Shown here in pieces: positions 22,650 through 36,500 of a stretch of 64,000 bases of DNA. Both the position numbers and the translations under genes were made by a program. Position 1 is the first letter of the stretch, and every line of letters begins with the position of its first letter. The notes under the pieces were generated by a model. That model worked only from the letters and a program-made list of their open reading frames with translations. It was not told the origin of the DNA and made no database searches. The stretch is from Mytilus galloprovincialis. Its lineage: Eukaryota; Mollusca; Bivalvia; Mytilida; Mytilidae. The DNA is taken from NCBI RefSeq assembly GCF_965363235.1, contig NC_134846.1, positions 90,204,571 through 90,268,570 on the forward strand. The letters are read 5' to 3'.

Positions 22650-22923
22650 TTGAAGTACACATCTAGATATTATGTGAACAAAACAAAGATCAACAAAGAT
22701 TTTCGTTACCGTGTAAGATCAAAATCGCTCACGCCCGCTTGGTAAGTACCTATATCCGCTGTACGATGATACACGGTGATTCTATTAAAAAATACATAAA
22801 TGGTGTAACATTATTCAAGGTACTAACCAAGCGGGCGTGAGCGATTTTTATCTTACACGGTAACGAAAATCTTTGTTTTGTTCACATAATATCATATAAC
22901 ATATGCATCTATGTGTACTTCAA
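22650..22923. mobile_element. MITE with about 100-bp inverted repeats (TTGAAGTACACAT ends)
   Basis: The ends TTGAAGTACACAT and ATGTGTACTTCAA frame long inverted arms that include AAGATTTTCGTTACCGTGTA and GCTCACGCCCGCTTGGT. The loop is about 70 bases. No coding potential. A partial copy lies at 23598-23697. Confidence 0.8.
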
Positions 22924-23597
22924 TCTAAACATAATTGCTGTTTTAAGAAATGATTTGGTCGTAGGTTGATGATTAGAGATGTCTCATTATTTTCCCAAAA
23001 CAAGAGGGATTACTAAAACATTTTAAAAGCATGTGCAAATACTTGTCAAAGAAAGTAGCCCTCGTCTCATCCGATATAAATCTATATTCATTGCAACTCT
23101 TTTTCTGATAAAAGGTCAATGTGTGTGTGTAATAAATATAGCTGTTTCAATAATTGGCATTGAAATCTTTCATACATATGTTATTTTTCGATATTTTATC
23201 CCTAAAGAAGAGTTGTGTACGGTGTTTAGCTGACCACATAAATCCTTATGTACGGTGCATAGTTAAGTTGTTGTACACCGTACACAAAAACTTTATTTTC
23301 CTACTCGTTTATTACCCAAAAAGTTTTAAGGAATAAGTAATCACAGGTAGGTTTGTGATTGGTAACTATTACTTTTGCCCTGTATTAGGTTTCTTTCAGA
23401 TAAAACATGTAAATGTCTCAACAACTGTATCGAAATTGAAAGTGGGTGTTGACTTTCACAACTATTTGCGCATGTACAAGTAAATTGTTCTTATTAGAAT
23501 ATCAAAGTTGTTTTATGAATAGAAAAAAATCGATGCGAAAATTATTTGGGAGCAGGAATTTCAAATGTTGAGAAATGTACATTGAATAATGATAAAG

Positions 23598-23697
23598 CAA
23601 AACAAAGATTTTCGTTACCGTTTAAGGTCAAAATCGACCATGTCCGCTTGGTTAGTACCTATATCCGGTGTACTGATGATACACGGTGTGGTTATAG
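23598..23697 (+). mobile_element. Half copy of the 22650-22923 MITE
   Basis: It shares AAAACAAAGATTTTCGTTAC, GTCCGCTTGGTTAGTACCTA and GATACACGGTG with the left arm and loop of the neighbour. The terminal part and the whole right arm are absent. Confidence 0.65.
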
Positions 23698-24820
23698 TAT
23701 CGAAGCAGGTCCAATTGACATAGTTCATTGTAGGTTTGGTACTAAAACTGACCTTAAAAAGTTTCAACATGTATATATTCGCATTCTGACTTTTTAAATG
23801 ACCGTGTAAAGGGCTGTCAAATTCATGTTCACCGATTTGACTTTTAAAAATTCTCAATTTGATTTATAACATACTAGCACTTCTAAATAATAGAAAGTCT
23901 AAAAACAAACAATTTACAAGCATGAGGTCGATACTCATGATACTATCATATACTATGTATCATCGTTCCGTGTGTATTTTAATACACACACTATCTAATC
24001 AACTATCGAGTTGACCACCGAAGACTGTTGAAGGTCATATAAAATTTAACGATATAAAAATTGTCCGAAAATCGTTGTCCGTTTTTCAGTCATTTTCGGT
24101 AGGAGCCGCAATTTTGTCTCAGTTTTAAAAAATATTATATTTGTTATAAAAATATAATTTACGGGTACATTTCTTCCATTTCAGCCATCCTTTGAAGTTT
24201 TTACACCTCAAAATCCTTAAACGGCGAAATTGTGTCCCCGGCGAAAATGAGCACCCCACTCTAGTTCGTTTGTATTGTAGTCATTTAATTGGTATAAATA
24301 TGTGACACTCCGACTTGATAAATTTAGATTTGATATACTTGGAATCATTCAAGAACGTCGGGACTGCAGGGGACCTATCATTTTAGGTGTACCCATATTA
24401 TTTTACATTTCAAAACTTCCGGTTATCTTACGGGATTCCCCAAAAAATGCATTTTCATACTTATTATGGACAGTTTTGATTTCCATGCGGTTCCTGAGGT
24501 TAAAGATAATGTAAGACTTTAAACCATTCATCTTTTGATTGCGATTTTAGTGCAGACGAAACGGATAAAAGCGCACCTGTTAAAATTAAGTGGAAAAGTG
24601 GACTTAAACTGGCAAAACAGCTAAAGGCTTGATTAAGCCTCTTTACATTTGCACCTGTTGTTTATGTTTACTTATAAGAAGATACTTATTAACTAGAAAC
24701 GACTTCCACATTCGTGTATTTTCCCCACATTCACATGGATCTATCTGTATTCTATAAAATGATTATAGGTCGTCTATTAAATTTTATGTACATGTGTAAT
24801 GAAGAGTTGAGACTCTCAAT
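23698..24820. other. Intergenic DNA, nothing recognised
   Basis: No gene-like frame, no tandem structure. A segment around 24060-24260 has mixed GC content and may be an old repeat, but I could not match it. Confidence 0.35.
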
Positions 24821-24821
24821 A

Positions 24822-24984
24822 CACCTTATCGCTATTGTTTGCCTTTACTGGGTATCACACAGGTTCCCTTAAAATTTTGACTTCTTAAAGCAAAAATATC
24901 TGATGCCACAATGAAAAGTGATTGTCATTGTTGTATGCGTCAAAAATTCAAGCGGCCGGGTCAGCTAGAATTAGAGATAAGGTG
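24822..24984. mobile_element. Second copy of the CACCTTATCGCTATT MITE
   Basis: It begins CACCTTATCGCTATT and ends AGAGATAAGGTG, flanked by TA. The internal sequence (GGTTCCCTTAAAATTTTGAC and CACAATGAAAAGTGATTGTC) is the reverse complement order of the 18285-18443 copy. A decayed third end is visible at about 25495-25556. Confidence 0.75.
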
Positions 24985-25494
24985 TACATTTGTGTATTTG
25001 GCTCAATAGGACTTAGGTCATTTCTAGAAATATGTCTCTCACTGGAAAAGATCGTCAATTTGGCATGCTTTATGACTTCATTTACCAGATAGAAGGACTG
25101 CGCCTGTTTCCCTGTTCTATTAAAAGTTTCCAGTACTTTCATAATCGTCATTCTGTAGGGTAGCATAGAAATAATTTACAAATGTATGTTCTGTAAGTAC
25201 ATACATCTTGATTCATGTACGACTGAGGGAGGGTGACCTTCTTATTAGATTTAATTTCCCAAATATTTTGTGCAGTATAAAAACAAACTTTTTCACCCCT
25301 TTGCTCAACATGTGTTGGAAAGTTCTATGCATACATTTTTGTCACGTGGTGATGGAAGTCACATAACAAATTCGTCTAAAAACCGAATCCTGAAACTGGC
25401 CTATTGGGGATTTTATAGTCTTGTAAATACTGTTTTATTTATCGACACATATTGGTCGATTTAACATGTTTAACTAGGTGCCAATATGACTAAA

Positions 25495-25556
25495 TTTGAC
25501 GTCATACTGTAATACAAAATATCTGACACCCCAATTTCTAAATAGCAATAAGGTAT
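25495..25556. mobile_element. Remnant of the CACCTTATCGCTATT MITE
   Basis: GACGTCATACTG, AAAATATCTGACACC and AATAGCAATAAGGTATA match one end of the family with several differences. The other end is gone. Confidence 0.45.
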
Positions 25557-26006
25557 ATGGCTCCAATCTTTAAATTAATTCATTCAATCAGACTTCCCAT
25601 GATAAAAATTTACACTACATGCATAATTGCATTTAGATAAGATATTATGCACAGTAAGAGCTAATAAAATCAACGGTACCAATTTTGTTGCACCAGATGC
25701 GCATTTCGACAATATATGTCTCTTCAGTGATGCTCGTGGCCAAAATATTTGAAATCCAAAGCTTATATAAAAGATGAAGAGCTATAATCCAAAAGGTCAA
25801 AAAAGTATAGCCAAATTCGTGAAAGGAATCAGAGCTTTGCACGAGGGAGATACATTCCTTAATTTATAATAATTTCTAATATTTTGTAACAGCAAATTTT
25901 AATAACACAAAACATCCGTATTTTCATTCCAGTAATGGCATAACCATGATACATCATGAAAGTTTCCAGCAGCCTGAGCAGGATTCAAACCCTACATGTA
26001 TATGTT

Positions 26007-27344
26007 AGACTCAGATCGACGTCCGGCCTCTAATGGATGTCCGTTCCTCAAATCGACGGCTGTTTCTCAAATAGACGTCCAAATCGGACGTTACATTCTC
26101 AAATCGACGTCCAATATTTTGATACTCTAATCGACGTCCAGTATTTTGATACTCTAATCGACGTCCAATGTGACGGCATGTATTGACAAAACTACGTCTG
26201 ATTGGTTTTAGTCGTTTTTAATCAATGTCCAATATCAATAATTAATAATTAAAAGTACTGGAAATAATTGCTTACACTTATACATGTACATGTTTGTATG
26301 GTTTAGTCATTTATACGTATTTACATATAGATTTTTTCAACCCGAAACAGGTATCATGCATATTAAACTTTATCAAATCGATCTACAAAGTAGTGTGTCA
26401 TTCCTAATCATGTTAAAATGATATCCATGGAAGTGTATGTCAAGGAGAAAACAACATCACAACAAAGAAAACCGAACGACATCTACGGGGCATTATTCAA
26501 TCTTTAACCAATTGACAAAATAAAGAAGTACAGCCATTTTTTTGTGTCACACTACTTTTCCAGGTAAAGTACTCAAACAAATGTTTAACCCGACATATTC
26601 TTTATGGCCTATAGTGAAGTGGTTTCCGATGGTCACGATGGTTCGTGTCTGTCATATTTTTTTTTGTTTTTTTTTGTTATAAATAAGATCGTCAATTTCA
26701 TAATTTGAACTGTTTACATTATTCAAGTCATACTACATCTCCTTATTTTTCATGTAACCTCTAAAATAAATAAAAAAAAATTGATATCACAACCTGTTAA
26801 CATATAAAAGTCTAGTATGACAATGTTTATATAAATCTTTAAAAAAAAAATTTTGAAAATAGATTCATTTGTTGCACAGAATATGTTCAAAGGTCTAAAG
26901 ATTTCAGCTGCTGTCGGTTCTGGTCACTTTTCAATTTTCTGTGTCCGAAACGGACGTTGATTAGAGGACTTACAAATTGGACGTCGATTAGAGAAGCCAA
27001 AACATGGACGTTGATTAGGTAGACATATAGCATTGGCCGTCGATTTGGAATGTATTTTATTGTGACGTCAGATTTGAACATCGATTTGAGGAACGGACGT
27101 TGATAAGGGACTGGACGTCGATTAGGTAGACATATAGCATTGGCCGTCGATTTGGAATGTATTTTATTGTGACGTCAGATTTGAACATCGATTTGAGGAA
27201 CGGACGTTGATAAGGGACTGGACGTCGATTAGGTAGACATATAGCATTGGCCGTCGATTTGGAATGTATTTTATTGTGACGTCAGATTTGGAAGTCGATT
27301 TGAGGAACGGACGTCGATAAGGGACTGGACGTCGAACTGAGTCT
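26007..27344. mobile_element. Foldback-type element made of GACGTC-rich repeats
   Basis: The ends AGACTCAGATCGACGTCC and GGACGTCGAACTGAGTCT are inverted. The left 170 bases are short repeats of TCTAATCGACGTCC and TCAAATCGACGTCC; the right 400 bases carry the same motif inverted, inside a tandem array. The AT-rich middle has no coding motif. It lies about 230 bases before the first recognised TRAF7 exon. No clear target duplication. Confidence 0.7.
27005..27330. repeat. Tandem array, about 109-bp unit, three copies, each with a TGACGTCA site
   Basis: The unit contains ACATATAGCATTGGCCGTCG, TTTGGAATGTATTTTATTG, TGACGTCAGATTTG and GAGGAACGGACGT. TGACGTCA is the palindromic CRE octamer bound by CREB/ATF proteins in animals; use here is unproven. 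Confidence 0.7.
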
Positions 27345-27574
27345 TGCATATATATCTCAGATTCTAAAGGCTGATCAAGGCTTCACAAAGATATTTTCAA
27401 ACACTATATATCACAGTCATTAAATGCCTCTCAAATTATCATTATTATACAAGTTAACATTTCTGAGATGGTTAGAACATCACAATATTACAAACACTAA
27501 ATTATATATATATCTATATATAAATGTATAAAATTGTCATACCTCAATGTTTTTTTTTTTATTTTTTGCTTCAG

Positions 27575-30500
27575 GTTTTTGTAGAGACAACATTTGGTGC
27601 TAATAAACCTGTGACAACAGTTAAAGTTGTAGGTTTGTATTAATTAAAATCTTATCAGAAACAACAAATAGGTAAATAATATGTTACTGTAGATGATGTA
27701 ATTTACATATTACTCTTAAAAGTATTTATTAAATCTGAAGGGCATTTATTTAGGTAGACAAACTTTAATCATAAAATCACAACACACACAGGTACATCAT
27801 GTACATAATAAAAATCAGTTTAAACCTAAATATTATTTGTCACTAAGGTGTATCCATATCTACAAATGTACATATATTTATATACATGATATACGGGTAT
27901 CATGTATTATACCAACAATTCTTTATATTCATGTACATGTACTTCATTCATTGTCATTATTTACAGAAAACTTCTGATCTACCAGAAAAAGGGTTAACAA
28001 ACTGATATTTTTCTTCCTTTATTATTGCAGACATCAGGACTGCATTTACAACATGTAGATATATAAACAATGTTACATTATACTAATATGATCTATTATG
28101 TATGTCAACAATGAACAATATACTTGTATAATTTATTTTTAGAGCCAGGAACTAGAGAAGTACAGATACCATCCCAAGTTAACAGTTTAACTCTTTCTTC
28201 CTTAAATTCATTAGAAATAAAGGTAATTCATTGTAATTAAGTCTGGTACAAGTTGCTATTAGAGTGTAAAAAGTAAATGTGCCAGCTATCCAGCATTTAC
28301 ATAAAAGCAACTACACAAGTGTTTATCACGAAAAAGAAATGTACATGTCTGAATGACAACTGTTGGCATTTACTAATCTTGAAAGTGAAGAATTCACTAT
28401 CATTGAATCTGTGATTTCAATTTAACCCAGTAGCTAGGGTTTCACATGAATTGGGCGTGTTCAATTGTTCAAAAGAACTGATTAAACATTTGATTGATTT
28501 GATCCACAAAAACTCATTCTTATACCAGTCAGATATATAACTCTATAGGGTTATTACAGAAAAATAACATACATATTTTACTGTGGACCTGAAAATGAAA
28601 GAACTGTGATAACATATGTATGTTACATGTTTCAAAGGGGCAATATACATCATTAGTTTAGTAAAAATGTATACAAGTTCAATTGATATTACTATTGTTT
28701 TTATTTATACTTAACTACAGAAAGATATAACAGTTCATAGTTTGTAAATTATGCATAGTACACCTATGTTATTACAGAAAAAATATGCCTGTAATAACTA
28801 AAGGGTGTTATCACAGCTTCTCTATATCACTTCAAAGCATTTGCTCAGACATAGATCATGCTTAATTACAATGTATTTTAATTCATTGTAAGAAATAATG
28901 ACCAGAGCATGTAATGAGGTTCTGTGCAAGCTTCCCAGTAATTCCCAAGTATCTCATATAATAAGTTACATTCCTTTAATAACTAAGCCATGTTATTACA
29001 GCTAAGTCTATCCCTTAATAGCCTTGTCTCATTGATTTACCATGGTTAATCAAAAATGTATTAAACTCATTTAAAAATTAGTTATCAAGGCTATGCATTT
29101 AGTTTCTGCGCAAAGTCTCAAGAGTTCCATAGAGCCCACAATAGATTAGAATATTTTACAAATAACAAACATATGTTATTACAGATTTAGAAAATTAAAG
29201 GAATAAAGAGTAGACAACTCATAAAAATATCTGTAATAACACATGCAAGTTATTTTCTGTAATAACCCTATAGAGTTATATCCCTGACGTATACTATGAT
29301 ATTATTATGTAAGTATTTCTGTATTGGCCTTGTTATTGGTCCGAGGCTTGCTGTATTGGCCTGAGGCGAAAACCCTATAGAGTTATATCCCTGACGTATA
29401 CTATGATATTATTACGTAAGTATTTCTGTATTGGCCTTGTTATTGGTCCGAGGCTTGCTGTATTGGCCTGAGGTGAAGCCGAAGGCCAATACAGCTGGCC
29501 GAGGACCAATAACAAGGCCAATACAGAAATACACGTAATAATATCTTTATTAATTAACTACAGTGTTACAATATTTTTTTAATTTCTTTTCAAAAGAGAT
29601 AAATATTTTTACCTTGAAGTGGAACTATCCAAATCTCAGTTTGTTTCTTTTTATTAGATGCAATACATAATGATCTCGTGCTGTTTCCAGGTGTCTTCAG
29701 CATTTTCTCATCAGATGAATTTTTCTACCCTTTTCAGTCACTATAAAGTGTTACAACTTAAATTTAGACGCAACACATAAATAGTAATTGGAAAGGTACT
29801 GCCATTGCATGTGTTATGCAGAAACTGATTTAAAATCGATGTGAAATTATGAGGTCGTCAAGAAATGAACGTTGTGATAATCTACTCGTTCCCCAAACCT
29901 GAAATAGTTCTATCGTCTGCTTTCAAAGTACTTTTTAAATTGATGTGACCGTCTTTCGCCTGAAATGTATGCCATACTGACATTTTCAGCATGTTTAAGA
30001 TAACTAAATGACAACTGCGTCTTCAAAACAACTGTTTACTTTCAGTTTGTGTTTATCGTGTCTTTCGATGTAAAATCTAGAGACGTTCCGAAATCCTGCA
30101 CTTGTGTCAACTCGGCCAATATAGAATTACTCGGCCAATACAGGAAAAAATCTGTATTGGCCGAGTTATTCTGTATTGGCCCAGTTTACACATTATATTG
30201 CATTGGCAGTTTTCATCATATTAAGTCCAATTACAGTGTAGTTAGTTAATAAAGGTAAAAACGATGATTAACATATTTTCAATCTATATTTATATGAAAT
30301 CAAACAACACTAAAAAAAATCCAATTGGACAGGTTCATTATCTATAAATATGTTTATAGCAGGTTATGTGATTGTTGGCAGTCATCAAAGGTCACCTTAA
30401 AAGTGAGGTAGATTAAAATATACATAAAACAATGATACATATCATCTAGCCCATTCATTATAAATTGTTTATGTTAGACTTTAGAATTTGGATATACATT

Positions 30501-33500
30501 TGAGTATGTTATAAAGCAAATATGAGCATTTGAGTAAAATCAGTGAAAACAAATTTGACAGCTAATACCTCTTTAAAACATACGATTAAAGCTGTCAGTG
30601 ACTTAAGTCTTATCTACTAATGCCTCTATAAAACATATGATTAAAGCTGTCAGTGAATTAAGTCTTATAAAACATATGATTAAAGCTGTCAGTGACTTAA
30701 GTCTTATCTACTAATGCCCCTTTAAAACATATGATTAAAGCAATAACTGTCAGTGACTTAAGTCTTATCTACTAATGCCCCTTTAAAACATATGATTAAA
30801 GCAATAACTGTCAGTGACTTAAGTCTTATCTACTAATGCCCCTTTAAAACATATGATTAAAGCAATAACTGTCAGTGACTTAAGTCTTATCTACTAATGC
30901 CCCTTTAAAACATATGATTAAAGCAATAACTGTCAGTGACTTAAGTCTTATCTACTAATGCCTCTTTAAAACATATGATTAAAGCAATAACTGTCAGTGA
31001 CTTAAGTCTTATCTACTAATGCCCCTTTAAAACATATGATTAAAGCAATAACTGTCAGTGACTTAAGTCTTATCTACTAATGCCCCTTTAAAACATATGA
31101 TTAAAGCAATAACTGTCAGTGACTTAAGTCTTATCTACTAATGCCCCTTTAAAACATATGATTAAAGCAATAACTGTCAGTGACTTAAGTCTTATCTACT
31201 AATGCCTCTTTAAAACATATGATTAAAGCAATAACTGTCAGTGACTTAAGTCTTATCTACTAATGCCTCTTTAAAACATATGATTAAAGCAATAACTGTC
31301 AGTGACTTAAGTCTTATAAAACATATGATTAAAGCTGTCAGTGACTTAAGTCTTATCTACATACATGTAGTTTGTCAGAACAATCATTGTAAAATAATTT
31401 ATATACTGTCATTGACTGTCAGAACTCAGAAGTAGTAATTAGGTTATGATTTCTTTATGATTTCACTTCTAATTTTGTTATTTATGTTTAAAATTTTCCT
31501 ATTTCATTTGATTTGAAGAAGCAGATAATGATCATTTTCACATTAGATATATATGAAGATGTGGTATGAGTGCCAATGAGACAATTCTAAATCCAAGTCA
31601 CAATTTATAAAAGTAAACCATTATAGGTCAAAGTACAGTCTTCAACACGGAGCCTTGGCTCACACCAAACAGCAATGTCTTCTTAGTTGCTATGTAATAA
31701 AGCATTAAACACAAGTTTATGGATTAAATTGAATTTTCTTATTATCCAGGCACCCAGTACATCGACTACTAGTTCTTTATCAGTACCTACTAACAGTGCA
31801 TCTCATCCATCACATACAAGGTCCTTATCAAATGATTCAAGTGAATTCACAGCCTGGAAATTCATGTCAGCCGAAGATAAAGAGGTATGTGTTATATACA
31901 ATTAACTAGTAAGATATAAAATGTTAAAATATTTTAGGCACACTTCTAAATCTCCACAACAAGTGTGTTCATAAAAAATAACATGTACATCTGAACTAAT
32001 AAAGTGTATTAAGATGTCTGAGCAATAAGTATCTAAAACCTAATGCTAATTGGGATGAGCTGTTGAGCTCTAAAAGTAGCAAAAGTAAAGCCAACCCAGC
32101 TGAGAAGTCTTGTACCAGCCCATTTAACTGAGGTTTTTTTTATCAGTCACAAGCTGAGCCTTTGTGTACTAAACTGTAACATTATTTATTTCATCTTTTT
32201 TTTTATTTTAGGATATCTGTGTTTTTGTTGATGAACCTAACAAGAAGTTATTTTGTAAACTATGTAATCAAGTATTCAGAGATCCAGTGATAGTATCATG
32301 TGGGGTATGTATATCAGGTCATGTGATCCAGTGACAGTATCATGTGGGGTATGTATATCAGGTCATGTGATCCAGTGATTGTATCATGTGGGGTGTGTAT
32401 ATCAGGTCATGTGATCCAGTGACAGTATCATGTGGGGTATGTATATCAGGTCATGTGATCCAGTGACAGTATCATGTGGGTTATGTATGTCAGGTCATGT
32501 GATCCAGTAATAGTATCATGTGGGGTATGTATAACAGGTCGTGTGATCCAGTGACAGTATCATGTGGGTTATGTATATCAGGTCATGTGATCCAGTGACA
32601 GTATCATGTGGGGTATGGATGTCAGGTCATGTGATCCAGTGACAGTATCATGTGGGGTATGGATACCAGTTCATGTGATCCAGTGACAGTATCATGTGGG
32701 TTATGTATATCAGGTCATGTGATCCAGTGACAGTATCATGTGGGGTATGTATATCAGGTCATGTGATCCAGTGACAGTATCATGTGGGGTATGTATATCA
32801 GGTCATGTGATCCAGTGACAGTATCATGTGGGGTATGTATATCGGATCATGTGATCCAGTGACAGTATCATGTGGAGTATGTTTGTCAGGTCATGTGATC
32901 CAGTGACAGTATCATGTGGGGTATGGATGTGAGGTCGTGTGATCCAGTGACAGTATCATGTGGGGTATGTATATCAGGTCATGTGATCCAGTGACAGTAT
33001 CATGTGGGGTATGTATATCAGGTCATGTGATCCAGTGACAGTATCATGTGGGGTATGTTTGTCAGGTCATGTGATCCAGTGACAGTATCATGTGGGGTAT
33101 GTTTGTCAGGTCATGTGATCCAGTGACAGTATCATGTGGGGTATGTATATCAGGTCATGTGATCCAGTGACAGTATCATGTGGGGTATGTATATCAGATC
33201 ATGTGATCCAGTGACAGTATCATGTGGGGTATGTATATCAGGTCATGTGATCCAGTGACAGTATCATGTGGGGTATGTATATCGGATCATGTGATCCAGT
33301 GACAGTATCATGTGGGGTATGGATATCAGGTCATGTGATCCAGTGACAGTATCATGTGGGGTATGTATATCAAGTCATGTGATCCAGTGACAGTATCATG
33401 TTGGGTATGTATGTCAGGTCATGTGATCCAGTGACAGTATCATGTGGGGTATGTATATCAGGTCATGTGATCCAGTGACAGTATCATGTGGGGTATGTAT

Positions 33501-36500
33501 ATCAGGTCATGTGATCCAGTGACAGTATCATGTGGGGTATGGATATCAGGTCATGTGATCCAGTGACAGTATCATGTGGGGTATGTATATCAAGTCATGT
33601 GATCCAGTGACAGTATCATGTTGGGTATGTATGTCAGGTCATGTGATCCAGTGATAGTATCATGTGGGGTATGTAAAACAATCATGACTGTAATAGGGTA
33701 TTCCAAGGTCTAGTGATTGTATGATATGGTGAAAGTATAAGGTTATGCAACCATGTTCACAGATTATTACTGTGATGAAAGGTAATATCACAGTACCCAA
33801 ATGCACCTCTGTTGTTAGAAATTGACAGAATTCCTATAGATTATCTCAGTTAATAAACTTTTGTACTTTTATCATTTGTTATTATGAACATTTTACAACA
33901 TAGTTAAAAGATTGGAATACAGTTACCAATACAGTTACCGATGAAAAAACAGGTATCCATTTCCTTAATAATGCATAATAACATGAATAAGCAAGGACTT
34001 ATGTCAAATTGTTTACAAAATATGGAGAATTTAAACAAAACATCATTTATTTATGTTTATTGAGGCGTAGTTAATCATGTGTGCAATTGAGATGCTTTTT
34101 ATATTGGACATTCATAGTTAGGGACTATTATCTTAACTTTTATCAGTAGCAATAATGACATAAATAAAACCTACATTTATATATATATATATTTCAGCAC
34201 ACTTACTGCAGGCAGTGTGTGGCATCACATGATGATGGTAAGTCTCTCTAGCTATATATAGAGAATAAGTAATTAATAAAAGCAGATTTGGGGGCAAATT
34301 TCTATGAAACAACAACCAAATAGCTTCTTTAAACACAAAAATTGAAATGTATAGGCTGTCTATGGTCCATACTAGTGTAATTTTATGTTTTGGGAGATGG
34401 AGGAAATTCTCATGTATATGTTATATCCTCAGAACACTTAATTTTTAATTGTGTTTATTTCTATAAAGGTTAAAATTTAATATTTTCCCCTAATTTTATA
34501 ACCATGACTAACAGTACCTTAAAAATATCATTGTATGATGTACAAATTATATGCATGATGTTTTTAGATGTAAATTTTGTGTCATTGAAAGTTTTGAAAT
34601 ATAATATCTAAGATCATGAAGATTTGCAACTAAAACATATGGACATTTATCCTGAAATAAGATGTTATTGGTGAAACTGCAATATGCTATTTACTGTAAA
34701 TTCAGATATTATTGGATGCATTTATTATTGCAATTTTGTCATTTTGAAATGCGAGTTTAAATTATTCTTATTATAACCATGATAACCCAGTCACATTTTT
34801 CGCAATAATGAAAACTGCAATAATTTCAGAATTTACAGTATATAACTAACTAAACTGTTTGTTTCTAGAATCACAGTGATTTAATTGTCCTTATTTACAG
34901 GTGTTTGTCCCGTTGACAACTCTAATATGCAGGTAGTTGTGGCCAACATAGCTGTATCTGAACAGATTGGTGAGATGTTTATACACTGTAAATATGGCTG
35001 CCAACTAGCAGACGACGGACAATCTTATGTTGTGGATACAGCCACCTGTCCTGTTACGCTCAAAATAAGTCATAGAAAGTAGGTCAAACTTTTATAAGGA
35101 AATATCAATCAATCTATCAATCAAAACATGATTCTTTAATTATGTCATTGGTTATTAGTTTAAGAAATAAATTATAGTTCACCATCTATTAATAATTCTG
35201 AATCTTTATAATTTCTCATTTTAATATAAGTGTGTTCCAATTTTTATTTCAGAGAACATGAAGATATGTGTGATTTTATGAAAGTAAAGTGTCCCAATGG
35301 TGCAGGCTGTGCTCCTGTTTTAAGGAAGGTAAGATCCTGTGTGAGATTTTCCAAAAGACCAAAAATCAACACACCACTTATACATTTAATGAAAAAGATA
35401 CATACACTAGAGTGTATAGTGTATTCATTGTATAGACACAAGAGCATCACCTTTGAAAATAAGATAGGAGGAAACTATTTTAAAATGATTTTTGATAACA
35501 TGAAGCAAAACTTTTAAAGTTTATTTTTAAATGAGGTAAACCATATGTTTCCTGTTTTGGGAAATACAATTTAATTATATACAGCAGAACTAATTTATTT
35601 TTTAATTCTTCGTTAATAATAGGACATAGAAGATCACCTAAGAAGTTGTAACAATGTCAGATGTCCACATCATAAACACAGGTACACATTTTGCATTATT
35701 TTATGGACAGCAAAGTTAGGGCAAATAAACATTTCTAATTTTCAGCATAATTTTGTTGCCCGCCTGGAAAACTTCACATTTAGACATCCACGTTACATTT
35801 AGTGAATCCTGAACTCCTTGAAAATGGCTTACAGAATCAAATCAAACTGTCACTGATCCTTTATAGGAAATTTAGTTTGTGATCAGAGTGAAGTTTGGGT
35901 TTCCCTACACTTTGCCACTTCTACTACACATGAGGTGCTTTATACACTCACACATATTATGCTTTGCAATTAAAGAAAAAGGAAAAAAAAAAACAGCTTT
36001 TACCATCATTGACTATACTAATCTTAGTTCAGTACAAATTAATGCAACTACTTGAACTACTTCACTGATCTATTTGTACATTTTTGGACTACTGTGCTAT
36101 TTAAAAAAAAATGACAATGACAAAGGCTATTTGTTAAGCTGAAATATTTGTCAACACAATAACCACGTTATATTAGTACCATTGCTCAAATCTTTAGACT
36201 TAAATAATTTTTCTTTATTTGCGCAGTGTCACCTATTCATTCTATTTAAAGACATCTAGTTATGGTTCCTTACTTTGACTTAAGGGAGTTCGCTTCTTAG
36301 TTTCAAAGTAATTAACTTTTCAAATCACTAGTTTATATTGGTCAGGAATTAATAAAGGAATCCAAAGAGCAAAAAAAATATATAGGTCACCGTGCTTGTT
36401 TTCGAGATTTGAGCCATTGAAATTTTGGGGGGAAAATATTCTCTCGACTTTTCATAGCTTTATCACTGACAAGTTAAAGTTCTCAAAAACTGTTAAAAAG

